A DNA stretch of 64,000 bases from NCBI GenBank assembly GCA_015067145.1, contig SVNA01000001.1, positions 124,001 to 188,000 on the forward strand. The letters are read 5' to 3'. Both the position numbers and the translations under genes were made by a program. The notes beneath the pieces are model-generated. The model was not told the origin of the DNA and did no database searches. It saw only the letters and a list, made by a program, of their open reading frames with translations. This DNA is from Oscillospiraceae bacterium. GTDB lineage: Bacteria > Bacillota > Clostridia > Oscillospirales > Ruminococcaceae. Below, in pieces: positions 54,483 through 62,882 of the stretch. Within the stretch, counting starts at the first letter, position 1; every line of letters starts with the position of its first letter.

Positions 54483-54511
54483 TTGAATAAACGTCGGTTA
54501 TGCTGTATCAT
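54483..54511 (+). promoter_or_regulatory. Promoter of the homoserine dehydrogenase gene
   Basis: TTGAAT, a 17-base spacer and TATCAT; the predicted start is about 12 bases before the ribosome site. Confidence 0.6.
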
Positions 54512-54540
54512 ATAAATATATGGATTATCAGGAGGTCAGT

Positions 54541-55686
54541 ATGAATATTGCTCTTTTAGGTTTTGGTGTTGTATGCAGCGGTGTATATGAAATTTTAAAG
54601 ACACTCCCTGAATACAATGTTACAAAAATTCTCATCCGCAACCCTGCAAAGAAAACAATGGATTGTATGACATTGGATTTTGCAGATATTGAAAACGACA
54701 AGGCGATTGATCTGGTTGTAGAGGCTATTGGAGGCTTACACCCTGCAAGAGAGTATATTCTTGCCTCTCTCAATGCAAAGAAACACGTTGTAACCGCCAA
54801 TAAAGCTGTTGTTGCGGCCTATTTTGAAGAATTTGTTGCAGCAGCAAAGGAAAACGGTGTTAAATTTATGGTGGAAGCTACCAGCGGCGGCGGTATCCCT
54901 TGGATTAAAAACCTTCAGCGTGTAGGCAGAATTGACGATGTGACAAGCCTCCACGGCATTATGAACGGCACATCCAACTTTATCCTTTCAGCTATGACAA
55001 GTGAGGGAAAAGATTTTGATGATGTCCTCAAAGCTGCACAGGAGCTTGGCTATGCCGAGGCTGACCCGTCTGCCGATATTGACGGCGATGATGTACGCAA
55101 CAAATGTGCAATTTCTGCTTCCATTGCTTTTGGCTGTCCTGTGGATGTAAACAGTATTCTTCAGTCAGGCATCCGCTATATCACAAAAGCTGATATAGAC
55201 TGGTTTAAAGAAAACGGTCTTGTATGCAAGCTTTTTGCCACAGCAAAACGTGAAGGCGATAAATTTGATGCGGTTGTTGAACCTGTACTTCTCTGCTGTG
55301 ACACTGTGGAAGCAAATGTGCCTAAAAACTACAATATTACCTGCCTTTACGGCGAAACTATCGGAGAAGTAAAACTCTATGGTCAGGGTGCCGGCGGACT
55401 GCCGACAGGTAATGCTATTGTACAGGATATTATTGATATAAACACAGGTAATGCATTTGACATATCCTTTGACAAAACCCTTATCAAAACAGAAGCTGTA
55501 ACAGGCAGATACTATCTGCGTATCCCTGCTGGAATTGACTGCTATAAAGATATTCTCCGTGACGTTATCGAAAAAGAAGAAGCAAGCGAAAACAGCACTG
55601 TTGTTATCACAAAAGAAGTAACACCTGCAAAAATTCATCAGCTTACAGATAAAGAAAAATCTGTATTTATTGCAAGATTTGTATAA
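54541..55686 (+). CDS. hom: Homoserine dehydrogenase
   Basis: NAD(P)-dependent enzyme turning aspartate semialdehyde into homoserine for threonine and methionine. The 381-residue protein starts with a Rossmann loop MNIALLGFGVVCSGVYEIL (G7, G9, G14). It has the catalytic-domain block GIMNGTSNFILSAMTSEGKD and AEADPSADIDGDDVRNKCAI. Length is close to enzymes with no full ACT domain; the last ~60 residues may be a short ACT remnant. AGGAGG sits 7 bases before the ATG. Confidence 0.93.
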   Translation: MNIALLGFGVVCSGVYEILKTLPEYNVTKILIRNPAKKTMDCMTLDFADIENDKAIDLVVEAIGGLHPAREYILASLNAKKHVVTANKAVVAAYFEEFVAAAKENGVKFMVEATSGGGIPWIKNLQRVGRIDDVTSLHGIMNGTSNFILSAMTSEGKDFDDVLKAAQELGYAEADPSADIDGDDVRNKCAISASIAFGCPVDVNSILQSGIRYITKADIDWFKENGLVCKLFATAKREGDKFDAVVEPVLLCCDTVEANVPKNYNITCLYGETIGEVKLYGQGAGGLPTGNAIVQDIIDINTGNAFDISFDKTLIKTEAVTGRYYLRIPAGIDCYKDILRDVIEKEEASENSTVVITKEVTPAKIHQLTDKEKSVFIARFV

Positions 55687-55690
55687 CACT

Positions 55691-55722
55691 AAGCACAAGG
55701 TTCATTCCTTGTGCTTTTTTAT
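55691..55722 (+). terminator. Terminator of hom
   Basis: Perfect 10-bp arms AAGCACAAGG and CCTTGTGCTT with a 6-base loop and a TTTTTT tail. Confidence 0.92.
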
Positions 55723-55738
55723 ATATAAATTATTCTAT

Positions 55739-55800
55739 TTTACAAAAACTTTACAAAACTTTGCATACATCATTTACATTGAACAGTTAAACTTGATACT
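55739..55800 (+). promoter_or_regulatory. Pho-box-like repeats and promoter of the Na/Pi symporter gene
   Basis: TTTACA occurs at 55739, 55750 and 55773, with TTGCAT at 55761: the first three hexamers are 11 bases apart, as in the Gram-positive PhoP box (TTHACA every ~11 bases). The last TTTACA is followed after 16 bases by GATACT (55795-55800), a plausible -10. It lies just before a phosphate carrier. Confidence 0.5.
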
Positions 55801-55854
55801 GTCAGTGGTGCGAAAAAGTACGCACCCTAAAATGTAAAATCTGAGGAAAAATTT

Positions 55855-57603
55855 ATGAGTATCTTTAATGTATTCACACTGCTTGGCGGTCTTGCAATGT
55901 TCCTTTATGGTATGGACGTTATGGGCAAGGCACTTGAAAAGCAGGCAGGCAGCAAACTTCATTCCATTCTTGAAAAACTTACATCCAGCCCTCTCAAAGG
56001 CTTCTTCCTTGGTATGGTTGTTACTGCTGTTATCCAATCTTCTTCCGCAACAACAGTTATGGTAGTTGGTTTTGTTAACTCCGGCTTTATGACACTGCGT
56101 CAGGCTATCGGTGTTATTATGGGTGCCAATGTTGGTACTACAATCACCGCCTGGGTTCTCTCTCTCTCCGGTATTCAGGGTGACAGCTTCTTTATCACTC
56201 TGCTCAAACCATCCACCTTCTCTCCTATACTTGCTTTTGTCGGCATTTTGCTTTATATGGCATCAAAAAGCGACAAAAAGAAAAATGTGGGTGTAATTCT
56301 ACTTGGTTTTGCAATCCTTATGACAGGTATGGACCTTATGTCCGGTGCTGTAAAACCTCTTCGTGATGTTCCTGAATTCTGCAACCTGTTTACTCTCTTT
56401 ACAAACCCAATTCTCGGTATGGCTGTTGGTGCTCTGCTCACTGCTATTATCCAGTCTTCTTCCGCTTCTGTTGGTATTCTTCAGGCTCTTTCCGTTACAG
56501 GTGCTGTAACCTACGGCAGTGCGTTGCCAATCATCATGGGTCAGAACATCGGTACATGTGTGACAGCTCTTCTCTCCTGCTTTGGTGCAAACAAAAACGC
56601 AAGAAGAACAGCGGTTGTTCACTTCTACTTTAACCTTATCGGTTCTGTAGGCTTTATGATTATCTTCTACGCAATCAACGCTGTTGTGGGCTTCTCCTTT
56701 ATCAACGACAGCATCAACGCTGCAGGCATCGCTGTTATCCACACACTCTTTAACGTGACAGCAACAGCAATTCTTCTTCCTCTCAACCGTGTGCTTGAAA
56801 AACTTGCTTATATGACAATCAAAGATGATGAGGGTGAAAAAGAAAAATTCCAGATTCTGGACGAACGTCTTATCAACACACCTGCTATCGCTATTGAACA
56901 GAGCAGAAAAGCTTTACGCAATATGGCAAGCGAAGCAAGTACTTCCCTTATCAAATCCATTACACTGCTTGACAAATGGAATGCTGAAAAAGCAGAAGAA
57001 ATTGTACACAGCGAAAAGAAAGTTGATAAATACGAGGATACCCTCAGCACATATCTTCTCAAGGTTTCCGCACAGGACCTCAGCGTAAGAGACAGTTCTG
57101 AACTTACAAAAATTCTCCACATCGTTGGCGACTTTGAACGTATCAGTGACCATTCTCTCGCTATCAGCAAAATCAGCGAAGAAATGCACACAAAAGAAAT
57201 TCAGTTCTCCACACAGGCTAATGAGGAAATCAAAATTCTTAAAGACGCTGTGCTTGAAATTCTCTCCCTTACAATGGAATCCTTTGTAAAAGAAGATGCT
57301 GAAGCTGCATATCAGGTTCAGCCAATGGAACGTGTTATCCACGAACTTGCAAGAGAAATCAAGAACCTCCATATCGAAAGACTTAAAAACAACAGCTGTA
57401 CAATCGAACTCGGCTTTGTTCTTTCCGATCTGCTCAACAACTGCAAACGTGTAGCTGACCACTGTTCCAACATTGCTATTGCTCTTATCGAAGCAGAAGC
57501 AGACAGCTTTGCACCACATCACTATGTGAAAAACCTTAAAAGAGACCATGCTGAAAGCTATTATGCACTTCTCGACAATATGAGAGCTCAGTACAAAATC
57601 TAA
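55855..57603 (+). CDS. nptA: Na+/phosphate symporter, NptA-like, with PhoU-like tail
   Basis: Membrane carrier importing phosphate with Na+. The 582-residue protein has two inverted Na_Pi_cotrans repeats, marked by QSSSATTVMVVGFVNSG (61-77) and QSSSASVGILQALSV (~199), the QSSS motifs that bind substrate. The last ~230 residues are a charged helical PhoU-like domain (VGDFERISDHSLAISK, CKRVADHCSNIAIA), common in this type and thought to sense or regulate. GAGGAA precedes the ATG. The Pho-box-like promoter supports phosphate-starvation control. Confidence 0.92.
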   Translation: MSIFNVFTLLGGLAMFLYGMDVMGKALEKQAGSKLHSILEKLTSSPLKGFFLGMVVTAVIQSSSATTVMVVGFVNSGFMTLRQAIGVIMGANVGTTITAWVLSLSGIQGDSFFITLLKPSTFSPILAFVGILLYMASKSDKKKNVGVILLGFAILMTGMDLMSGAVKPLRDVPEFCNLFTLFTNPILGMAVGALLTAIIQSSSASVGILQALSVTGAVTYGSALPIIMGQNIGTCVTALLSCFGANKNARRTAVVHFYFNLIGSVGFMIIFYAINAVVGFSFINDSINAAGIAVIHTLFNVTATAILLPLNRVLEKLAYMTIKDDEGEKEKFQILDERLINTPAIAIEQSRKALRNMASEASTSLIKSITLLDKWNAEKAEEIVHSEKKVDKYEDTLSTYLLKVSAQDLSVRDSSELTKILHIVGDFERISDHSLAISKISEEMHTKEIQFSTQANEEIKILKDAVLEILSLTMESFVKEDAEAAYQVQPMERVIHELAREIKNLHIERLKNNSCTIELGFVLSDLLNNCKRVADHCSNIAIALIEAEADSFAPHHYVKNLKRDHAESYYALLDNMRAQYKI

Positions 57604-57632
57604 TTGACAAAACTTATATAAGTTTATATAAT
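57604..57632 (+). promoter_or_regulatory. Perfect consensus sigma-A promoter of tRNA-Leu
   Basis: TTGACA, a 17-base spacer and TATAAT, an exact consensus promoter, starting one base after the nptA stop. The predicted start (~57639) falls inside the left arm of the nptA terminator hairpin. Confidence 0.85.
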
Positions 57633-57636
57633 AATT

Positions 57637-57662
57637 AGGTGCTGTTAATCATAACAGCACCT
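57637..57662 (+). terminator. Terminator of nptA, overlapping the tRNA promoter start point
   Basis: Perfect 11-bp arms AGGTGCTGTTA and TAACAGCACCT with a 4-base loop and a short tail TTTGTT. It sits between the tRNA-Leu promoter and the tRNA. Confidence 0.7.
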
Positions 57663-57671
57663 TTGTTATAC

Positions 57672-57756
57672 GCGGGCGTGGCGGAATTGGCAGACGCGCC
57701 AGACTTAGGATCTGGTGTCTTTCGATGTGCAGGTTCAAGTCCTGTCGCCCGCACCA
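57672..57756 (+). tRNA. tRNA-Leu (anticodon TAG)
   Basis: An 85-base class II tRNA. Acceptor arms GCGGGCG and CGCCCGC pair fully; anticodon arm CCAGA-CTTAGGA-TCTGG gives TAG; a long variable arm (TGTCTTTCGATGTGC region) is present; T loop GGTTCAAGTCC is standard; CCA is encoded. Confidence 0.97.
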
Positions 57757-57758
57757 TA

Positions 57759-57796
57759 ACGGGCTCAATGGCAACATTGAGCCCGTTTTTCTTTTT
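57759..57796 (+). terminator. Terminator of tRNA-Leu
   Basis: Perfect 12-bp arms ACGGGCTCAATG and CATTGAGCCCGT with a 4-base loop and TTTTTCTTTTT. Confidence 0.95.
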
Positions 57797-57880
57797 GCTG
57801 TATCAGATTTTCACGTGATATAGAACAGAAAGATAAATAAAAGATTATGCCGGTATTTTTTAGTGGCATTATAGCGGCAA

Positions 57881-57909
57881 AAAACAAAGGCGGACTTATC
57901 GTCCGCCTT
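57881..57909 (-). terminator. Terminator of the SHOCT gene
   Basis: Perfect 9-bp arms AAGGCGGAC and GTCCGCCTT, ending in TTTGTTTTTT on the minus strand, 14 bases after the SHOCT stop. Confidence 0.88.
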
Positions 57910-57923
57910 GTTAAATATTTTAA

Positions 57924-58523
57924 TTATAAACCAAGTAACTGCTTTTTCTTTGTGTCAAATTCTTCCTGTGTGATTGCACCCATATCTAATAATTCTTTAA
58001 ATTTTTTCAACTCATCTGCACTGCTTTGTGATATTTTCTGTTCATTTTCAGCTTTCATTATTATTGAATTCTTTTGACGTACTTTTAATAACTCACTTAT
58101 TGCATTAAATACTTCATTAGAGTTTTTAACAAAATTAAACTTAACTTGTCCTGAATTAGTTGATACACTAATAGATTTTAATAAATTTGATTTACTTACT
58201 GCAGAAACCAAATCAAGTGGTAAATCTACTTGTCTTCCGAAAGCAGCCTTTCCATAAACTCGTAAATTAGTTACAGTTATGTCGCATTTACCTATACAAT
58301 AGTAAATTAAATAAAACAAACCAAATATTGCTGCAGGAACACCAACAAGCTGCAAAATTGGTAGTATTCCTATATATACATGATCATATTTAATATATAC
58401 TCCAATTATGTTAATTATAGGAAATACAAATGTTAGAGCAGAAACCACTATTCCTATTATAAGTATAATTTTAGTGCTACACAGCGTTCCTTTAACAATT
58501 ATTTTTTCTTCTGTTTTATTCAT
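57924..58523 (-). CDS. Membrane protein with PH-like and SHOCT domains
   Basis: A 199-residue protein. It has two membrane helices (about 17-41 and 53-75), then a PH-like stretch (CDITVTNLRVYGKAAFGRQV, LVSAVSKSNLLKSISVSTN), and a C-terminal SHOCT motif (DELKKFKELLDMGAITQEEF). SHOCT segments bind other proteins or make oligomers. Its codons are more AT-rich (TTA, AAT, ATA) than neighbouring genes, suggesting transfer. Function unknown. Not in an operon. Confidence 0.8.
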   Translation of the reverse strand: MNKTEEKIIVKGTLCSTKIILIIGIVVSALTFVFPIINIIGVYIKYDHVYIGILPILQLVGVPAAIFGLFYLIYYCIGKCDITVTNLRVYGKAAFGRQVDLPLDLVSAVSKSNLLKSISVSTNSGQVKFNFVKNSNEVFNAISELLKVRQKNSIIMKAENEQKISQSSADELKKFKELLDMGAITQEEFDTKKKQLLGL

Positions 58524-58877
58524 TTTTTCACCTTTTTTGAGATAATTTTTCGACTGTAATTTTTATTGGTTGCGGTGCATCATTCTTTTTATACATTTTG
58601 CACAAATTTATATAAACATTATATATATATATAATGTCAATAGATTTTGTTGAATTCATTTTAAAATAAAAGAATTCTATGATATTAATAAGATATGTTT
58701 TTTTCAATTATATATCTGAACCCGTAATTTTTTTCATAAAAGTATGGCAGATGAATCATATTAACAAATGGAAAAATAAATGTATCCGCCAATGATTTGA
58801 CGAAGATAAGTAAATCCATGATAGAGCAAAAAAATGCTTGATATATTCGGTCCGGATATTTTCCAAACATCAGCATA
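58524..58877. other. AT-rich intergenic region downstream of the chromate transporter pair
   Basis: About 350 bases. A 63-codon reading frame at 58685-58876 (minus) has no ribosome site or recognisable sequence and overlaps the terminator side; I do not call it. An alternating TA run lies near 58620. Confidence 0.5.
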
Positions 58878-58925
58878 TAAAAAAGAGGGATACTTAATTT
58901 TAAAAAATCAAGTATCCCTCTTTTA
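58878..58925 (-). terminator. Terminator of the chromate transporter pair
   Basis: Perfect 15-bp arms AAAAGAGGGATACTT and AAGTATCCCTCTTTT with a 14-base loop; TTTTTT follows on the minus strand. Confidence 0.88.
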
Positions 58926-58972
58926 AGTTAATTAAAAATTTTCTTTACTTAATGACGTTGTTTATCATCATA

Positions 58973-59539
58973 TTAAAATTTAAACATAATCCCCACAACT
59001 GCCGATATTCCAATGTAGGTTACAGGATGTTTTTTGAACTTTTTGATTGCCCAGAATATAAGCAGAAAGTAAACTATCTTTTTGGGATCTGCCAGATCTG
59101 TAAAAACACCTGTCTGCTTATACAGTTCCGCATTGAAAACCGCTACCTGCATAACCGAAACTGCCGCTGCTGCAATAAGCCCTGTTACTGCCGGACGCAT
59201 TCCATAAAATGCGTAATCCAGATATTTATTGTCACTGAGTTTTGTGAGAAATTTTGAGAAGATAACCACAAGTATTATACACGGCAGTATCTCCCCCATT
59301 GTAGCCACAAAACCACCCCAGAAACCTGCAACGTTATAGCCAACATAAGTTGCCATATTTATACCTATAGGACCAGGGGTGGACTCGGAAATGGCCACCA
59401 TATCGGTTATTAGCTGATTGTCAAACCAACCCGTATTTTCTCCCAGCCGCTGTAAAAACGGCAGTGTAGCCATACCCCCGCCCACAGCGAAGAGACCGAT
59501 TTTGAAAAATTCATAAAAAAGTCTGAGGTAAATAATCAT
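58973..59539 (-). CDS. Chromate-transporter family protein, second half
   Basis: A 188-residue membrane protein of the CHR family (PF02417). It has FKIGLFAVGGGMATLPFLQR at the start and STPGPIGINMATYVGYNVAGF, the family's motif order. Short (one-domain) CHR proteins act as pairs, here with the gene overlapping at 59536. The pair exports chromate in some bacteria, but in most anaerobes the natural substrate is unknown. GGAGG precedes the ATG. Confidence 0.88.
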   Translation of the reverse strand: MIIYLRLFYEFFKIGLFAVGGGMATLPFLQRLGENTGWFDNQLITDMVAISESTPGPIGINMATYVGYNVAGFWGGFVATMGEILPCIILVVIFSKFLTKLSDNKYLDYAFYGMRPAVTGLIAAAAVSVMQVAVFNAELYKQTGVFTDLADPKKIVYFLLIFWAIKKFKKHPVTYIGISAVVGIMFKF

Positions 59540-60105
59540 TTTTTACCTCCTTTTTCTTTGTCCTCTGCAGTATAGCCCTGCAATGATTTATAAAAAATGC
59601 CTCCAACAGCACTGATAACAACCAGCAGTACCGGGCTTGCTTCCGTAAAGGTCATGGCAAAAAGCATTATTGTAAAAAGTGCAAATCCGAATATATCTTT
59701 TACACCTTTTTTCCACATTGCAATTATACTGTCCAGAATCAGTGCACAAACACATACTGAAACCGCACTTAGTGCATGGTGTACATATGCGTTATTCTGA
59801 AAATTGGCAAGACAGGCTGCTATGATTGTTATAATTACAATACAGGGAGAAACAACACCCAACGCTGCTGCCACCACACCAGCTTCCTTGCGGCGTCTGT
59901 ATCCGATAAATCCGCCAACATTGACTGCAATAATACCGGGCATACTCTGACCTATGGCGTAAAAATCCATTACCTCTTCTTCGCTGAGCCAATTTTCCTT
60001 TTCGACTATTTCACGTCTTAATATAGGCAGCATTGCATAGCCACCGCCAAAGGTGACTGCACCTATCTTGAAAAACTTCAGATATATGTTCAAAAGTTCC
60101 TTCAC
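59536..60105 (-). CDS. Chromate-transporter family protein, first half
   Basis: A 189-residue partner of the previous gene, overlapping it by four bases (ATGA). Same CHR signature: FKIGAVTFGGGYAMLPILRR and GQSMPGIIAVNVGGFIGYRR. The two are clearly related but well diverged, as expected for the inside and outside halves of one transporter. Its start at 60105 has an AAGGA-like element upstream (TTTAGCGTG region weak). Confidence 0.87.
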   Translation of the reverse strand: MKELLNIYLKFFKIGAVTFGGGYAMLPILRREIVEKENWLSEEEVMDFYAIGQSMPGIIAVNVGGFIGYRRRKEAGVVAAALGVVSPCIVIITIIAACLANFQNNAYVHHALSAVSVCVCALILDSIIAMWKKGVKDIFGFALFTIMLFAMTFTEASPVLLVVISAVGGIFYKSLQGYTAEDKEKGGKK

Positions 60106-60384
60106 GCTAAATCCTCTTTACTTTTATTCTTACCTGTTATTATATCACTTTTACAACCAATAGCAATATGGCCGGCCTTGTCATAAAAAGCTGCTTTCTT
60201 GACTTTTACATGTACGATTGCTATACTGAAATTACAGTCTGACATCGAAATTTTTTGAGATCAAAGATATAGCTGAAGATATTGTTCTATATAGTTTTAT
60301 GCTGATTTTTATATCAGACCGGCATACTATGACAACCGCTGTGTCTTTTCAGATACAGTTTTTTTATTTTATAAAGGAGTTTTT

Positions 60385-60648
60385 ATGGAAACAAGAGTTG
60401 CAGTTATCGGTATTATCGTTGAAAATCTCAGTGCTACTGCCCGCATAAACGAAATTCTTACAGAATACGGCGATTACATAATCGGACGTATGGGTATTCC
60501 ATACCGTAAAAGAGGCATAAACATAATCAGTATTGCCGTTGATGCCCCACAGAATATTATTTCGGCATTATCAGGAAAATTAGGCAGACTTGACGGAGTT
60601 GCCGCAAAAACCTCCTATTCAAACTACATCTTCACAGATAACCAATAG
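60385..60648 (+). CDS. TM1266-family iron-only hydrogenase system regulator
   Basis: An 87-residue ACT-like protein of the TM1266 family, annotated as putative regulator of [FeFe]-hydrogenase maturation genes. It starts METRVAVIGIIVENLSATAR, with INEILTEYGDYIIGRMGIPY and the late LGRLDGVAAKTSYSN, a close family match. AAAGGAG precedes the ATG. In most genomes it lies next to hydE/hydG/hydF; here no such gene is in the window, so it is an orphan. Confidence 0.88.
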   Translation: METRVAVIGIIVENLSATARINEILTEYGDYIIGRMGIPYRKRGINIISIAVDAPQNIISALSGKLGRLDGVAAKTSYSNYIFTDNQ

Positions 60649-60660
60649 TATACCCATAAA

Positions 60661-60700
60661 AACAGCACTCAAAGCATTTGCTCTGAGTGCTTATTTTATT
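60661..60700 (+). terminator. Terminator after the TM1266 gene
   Basis: Stem AGCACTCA / TGAGTGCT, extended by AGCA / TGCT with one mismatched base on each side, with an ATTTTATT tail. It probably also ends the convergent minus-strand gene. Confidence 0.75.
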
Positions 60701-61220
60701 CTGTTATATCATCTCTGTCGTTAACCGATATAAGTACAGCACCAAAATATTTTCTCTTCTTTATAAACTCTTTAAGACTCTTGCCGTAAAAATCAGGACC
60801 TTTGGAGTTTTTATAGGTATTGTATCCTATAAAACCTGTTGGTGTGTTTTTCAGTGCCACGAAATGTGCACCGATTTTAAATCCGTTACGCCACCAGAAA
60901 TACAGTATGGATACATCATGGTTTTTTGCCGTTTCATCAAATTTGTTTATATTGGCGGTGACATTTACAGTAAACCCAAGTTTTTTGAAAAACATTGCAG
61001 GAGAAAAGATAAATGTTCCCGTGTTCCCGTTAAAAACAGGAATCTGTTTTTCAAAAAATCTGATTATCTTTTCAGCATTTGGCTTATATCCCATAATACA
61101 TAGGGCATTATATACCGATATCCAGCCGCACCCGGTTGCAGCACTGGAACGCAGACCATATCTCCATTTATCCTTTGGGATATCCTTCTGACAATAAATC
61201 ATATTTTCCAACTGCGTCAC
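60696..61220 (-). CDS. C39-like papain-fold protein, unknown
   Basis: A 174-residue soluble protein, not assigned to a named family. The layout suggests a C39-like peptidase fold: a cysteine in AATGCGWISVYNALCIMGY (C31), a histidine in GFKIGAHFVALKN (~118) and polar residues in TGFIGYNTYKNSKGPDFYG. There is no signal peptide, so it is cytoplasmic, unlike most C39 exporters' domains. It could be a bacterial cysteine protease-like protein with other chemistry. Near proC but probably independent. Confidence 0.6.
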   Translation of the reverse strand: MTQLENMIYCQKDIPKDKWRYGLRSSAATGCGWISVYNALCIMGYKPNAEKIIRFFEKQIPVFNGNTGTFIFSPAMFFKKLGFTVNVTANINKFDETAKNHDVSILYFWWRNGFKIGAHFVALKNTPTGFIGYNTYKNSKGPDFYGKSLKEFIKKRKYFGAVLISVNDRDDITE

Positions 61221-61245
61221 CTCCGATTTTTATTTTATCATATTA

Positions 61246-62040
61246 TTACATCTTTTTTGCGTGAGCAACACAGGCTTTCATAGCTTCAAATACGCTGCTA
61301 CGCAGTTTGTGGTCTTCCAGAACTCGCACAGCTTCCAGAGTTGTACCGCCGGGATAACACACCATATCCTTGAGCTCACCAGGGTGCTTGCCTGTTTCCA
61401 GAATCATTCTTGCACTGCCAAGCACAGCCTGTGCTGCAAAGCCGTAAGCTTGATCACGGGGCATACCGTCTGCAGAAGCTGCATCCGCCATAGCTTCTAT
61501 AAACATAAAGATATATGCAGGAGAAGAACTGCTTACTGCAACAACAACATCCATAAGGTCTTCCGGCACAACGCCTACCCTGCCGAATCCACGGAGAACA
61601 CGGCATACTTCATCAAATTCTTCCTGAGTAATATGCTTGTTTTTGCACACGCCTGTCATGCCTTCGCCAACCATTGACGGAGTGTTTGGCATTGTACGTA
61701 CAATCTTTACATTTTCGCCGAACTGTTCTGCCAGCCAGGAGAGAGTTTTGCCAGGTGCTATTGTGAGTATGATATGATTATCTCCCAGCATATCTCTGAT
61801 TTCTTCCGCAACCTCTCCATACATATATGGTTTGACTGCCAGAACAATAACATCAGCATTTTCTACAACTTCAAGGTTGTTTTCCGCAATTCTTATGCCG
61901 TACATCTGTTTTGCTTTATCAAGACCGGGTCTGTATGCATCGGAAGCGATAATATCCTCGCTGTTTAATATTCCGTTTACGACAATACCTTTAATCATAG
62001 CCTGTGCCATATTGCCACAACCGATAAATCCTAATTTCAT
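61246..62040 (-). CDS. proC: Pyrroline-5-carboxylate reductase
   Basis: Last step of proline synthesis: reduces pyrroline-5-carboxylate with NADPH. The 264-residue protein has a Rossmann start (MKLGFIGCGNMAQAMIKGIV), NTPSMVGEGMTGVCKN, and the C-terminal PAYIFMFIEAMADAASADGM, GSARMILETGKHPGELKDMV and PGGTTLEAVRVLED blocks. Complete and of normal length. A second, broken copy lies directly upstream (62074-62882). Confidence 0.95.
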   Translation of the reverse strand: MKLGFIGCGNMAQAMIKGIVVNGILNSEDIIASDAYRPGLDKAKQMYGIRIAENNLEVVENADVIVLAVKPYMYGEVAEEIRDMLGDNHIILTIAPGKTLSWLAEQFGENVKIVRTMPNTPSMVGEGMTGVCKNKHITQEEFDEVCRVLRGFGRVGVVPEDLMDVVVAVSSSSPAYIFMFIEAMADAASADGMPRDQAYGFAAQAVLGSARMILETGKHPGELKDMVCYPGGTTLEAVRVLEDHKLRSSVFEAMKACVAHAKKM

Positions 62041-62073
62041 AATAAATACCTCTTTATAAAACGAGTAGTCAGA

Positions 62074-62882
62074 TTATTTGTCAATTATCTTTTTGCAGTG
62101 TGCAGCACAAGCTTTTACCGCTTCGAAAACGCTGCTGCGAAGACCGTGAGCTTCCAGCACACGTATAGCTTCCAGGGTTGTACCGCCAGGGGAACAAACC
62201 ATATCTTTAAGCTCACCAGGGTGTTTGCCTGTTTCCAGAATCATCTTTGCACTGCCAAGAACCGCCTGTGCTGCAAATTCATAGGCCTGTGCACGAGGCA
62301 TACCGTCTGCTGATGCAGCATCTGCCATAGCTTCGATAAACATAAATACATATGCAGGCGAAGAACTGCTTACTGCAATAACAACATCCATAAGGTTTTC
62401 AGGCACCTCTTCCACCACGCCAAAGCAACGCATAAGGTTGCATACATCAACAAATTCCTCGTGAGTTACAAGGTCATTGTGGCAGATGCCTGTCATGCTT
62501 TCCCCTACAATAGCAGGAGTGTTTGGTTTTGCCCTGACAATCTTCACTTCACATCGTCACCAAAACGTTCTTCCACGGCAGAAATAGGCATATTAGGTGC
62601 TGTGCTGATAAGCACCTGTTCCGGTCTGATGATTTTTCTGATATCGTGAGCAACACCAATATAGTGTTCTGCCCTTTCTGCAAGGATGATGATATCACAG
62701 CTGTTTACAACTTCCTTGCGTGAATCTGTTGTTACTACTCCAAACTCCTCTTTAACCTTCAACAGATTATATTTGTCCAGGTCAGATGCGATGATATCCT
62801 TTGTTTCAACAGCTTCGTGACTGATAAAGCTTCTCATCATAGCTTTTGTAATATTACTGCAGCCGATAAATCCTAACTTCAT
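62074..62882 (-). pseudogene. proC paralogue broken by a 5-bp tandem duplication
   Basis: A tandem copy of proC. Residues 1-112 read from 62882 (MKLGFIGCSNITKAMMRSFI) and stop after EERFGDDVK; the rest reads in another frame from 62547 (MKIVRAKPNTPAIVGES onward). At the break the minus strand has GTGAA written twice (plus strand CTTCA at 62542-62546 and 62547-62551). Removing one copy restores one frame of about 267 codons that matches proC all along. The second half is far closer to proC than the first half, and the nucleotide loop is altered (GCSNITKA for GCGNMAQA). Either two pieces survive or the gene is dead. Confidence 0.85.

Noticed and set aside
58685..58876. 63-codon minus-strand frame between the SHOCT gene and the chromate pair
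   Set aside because: No ribosome site, no recognisable sequence, in a very AT-rich gap.
58973..60105. Chromate pair as a heavy-metal resistance island
   Set aside because: No metal regulator, mercury or arsenic genes are nearby; CHR pairs are common chromosomal genes in anaerobes.
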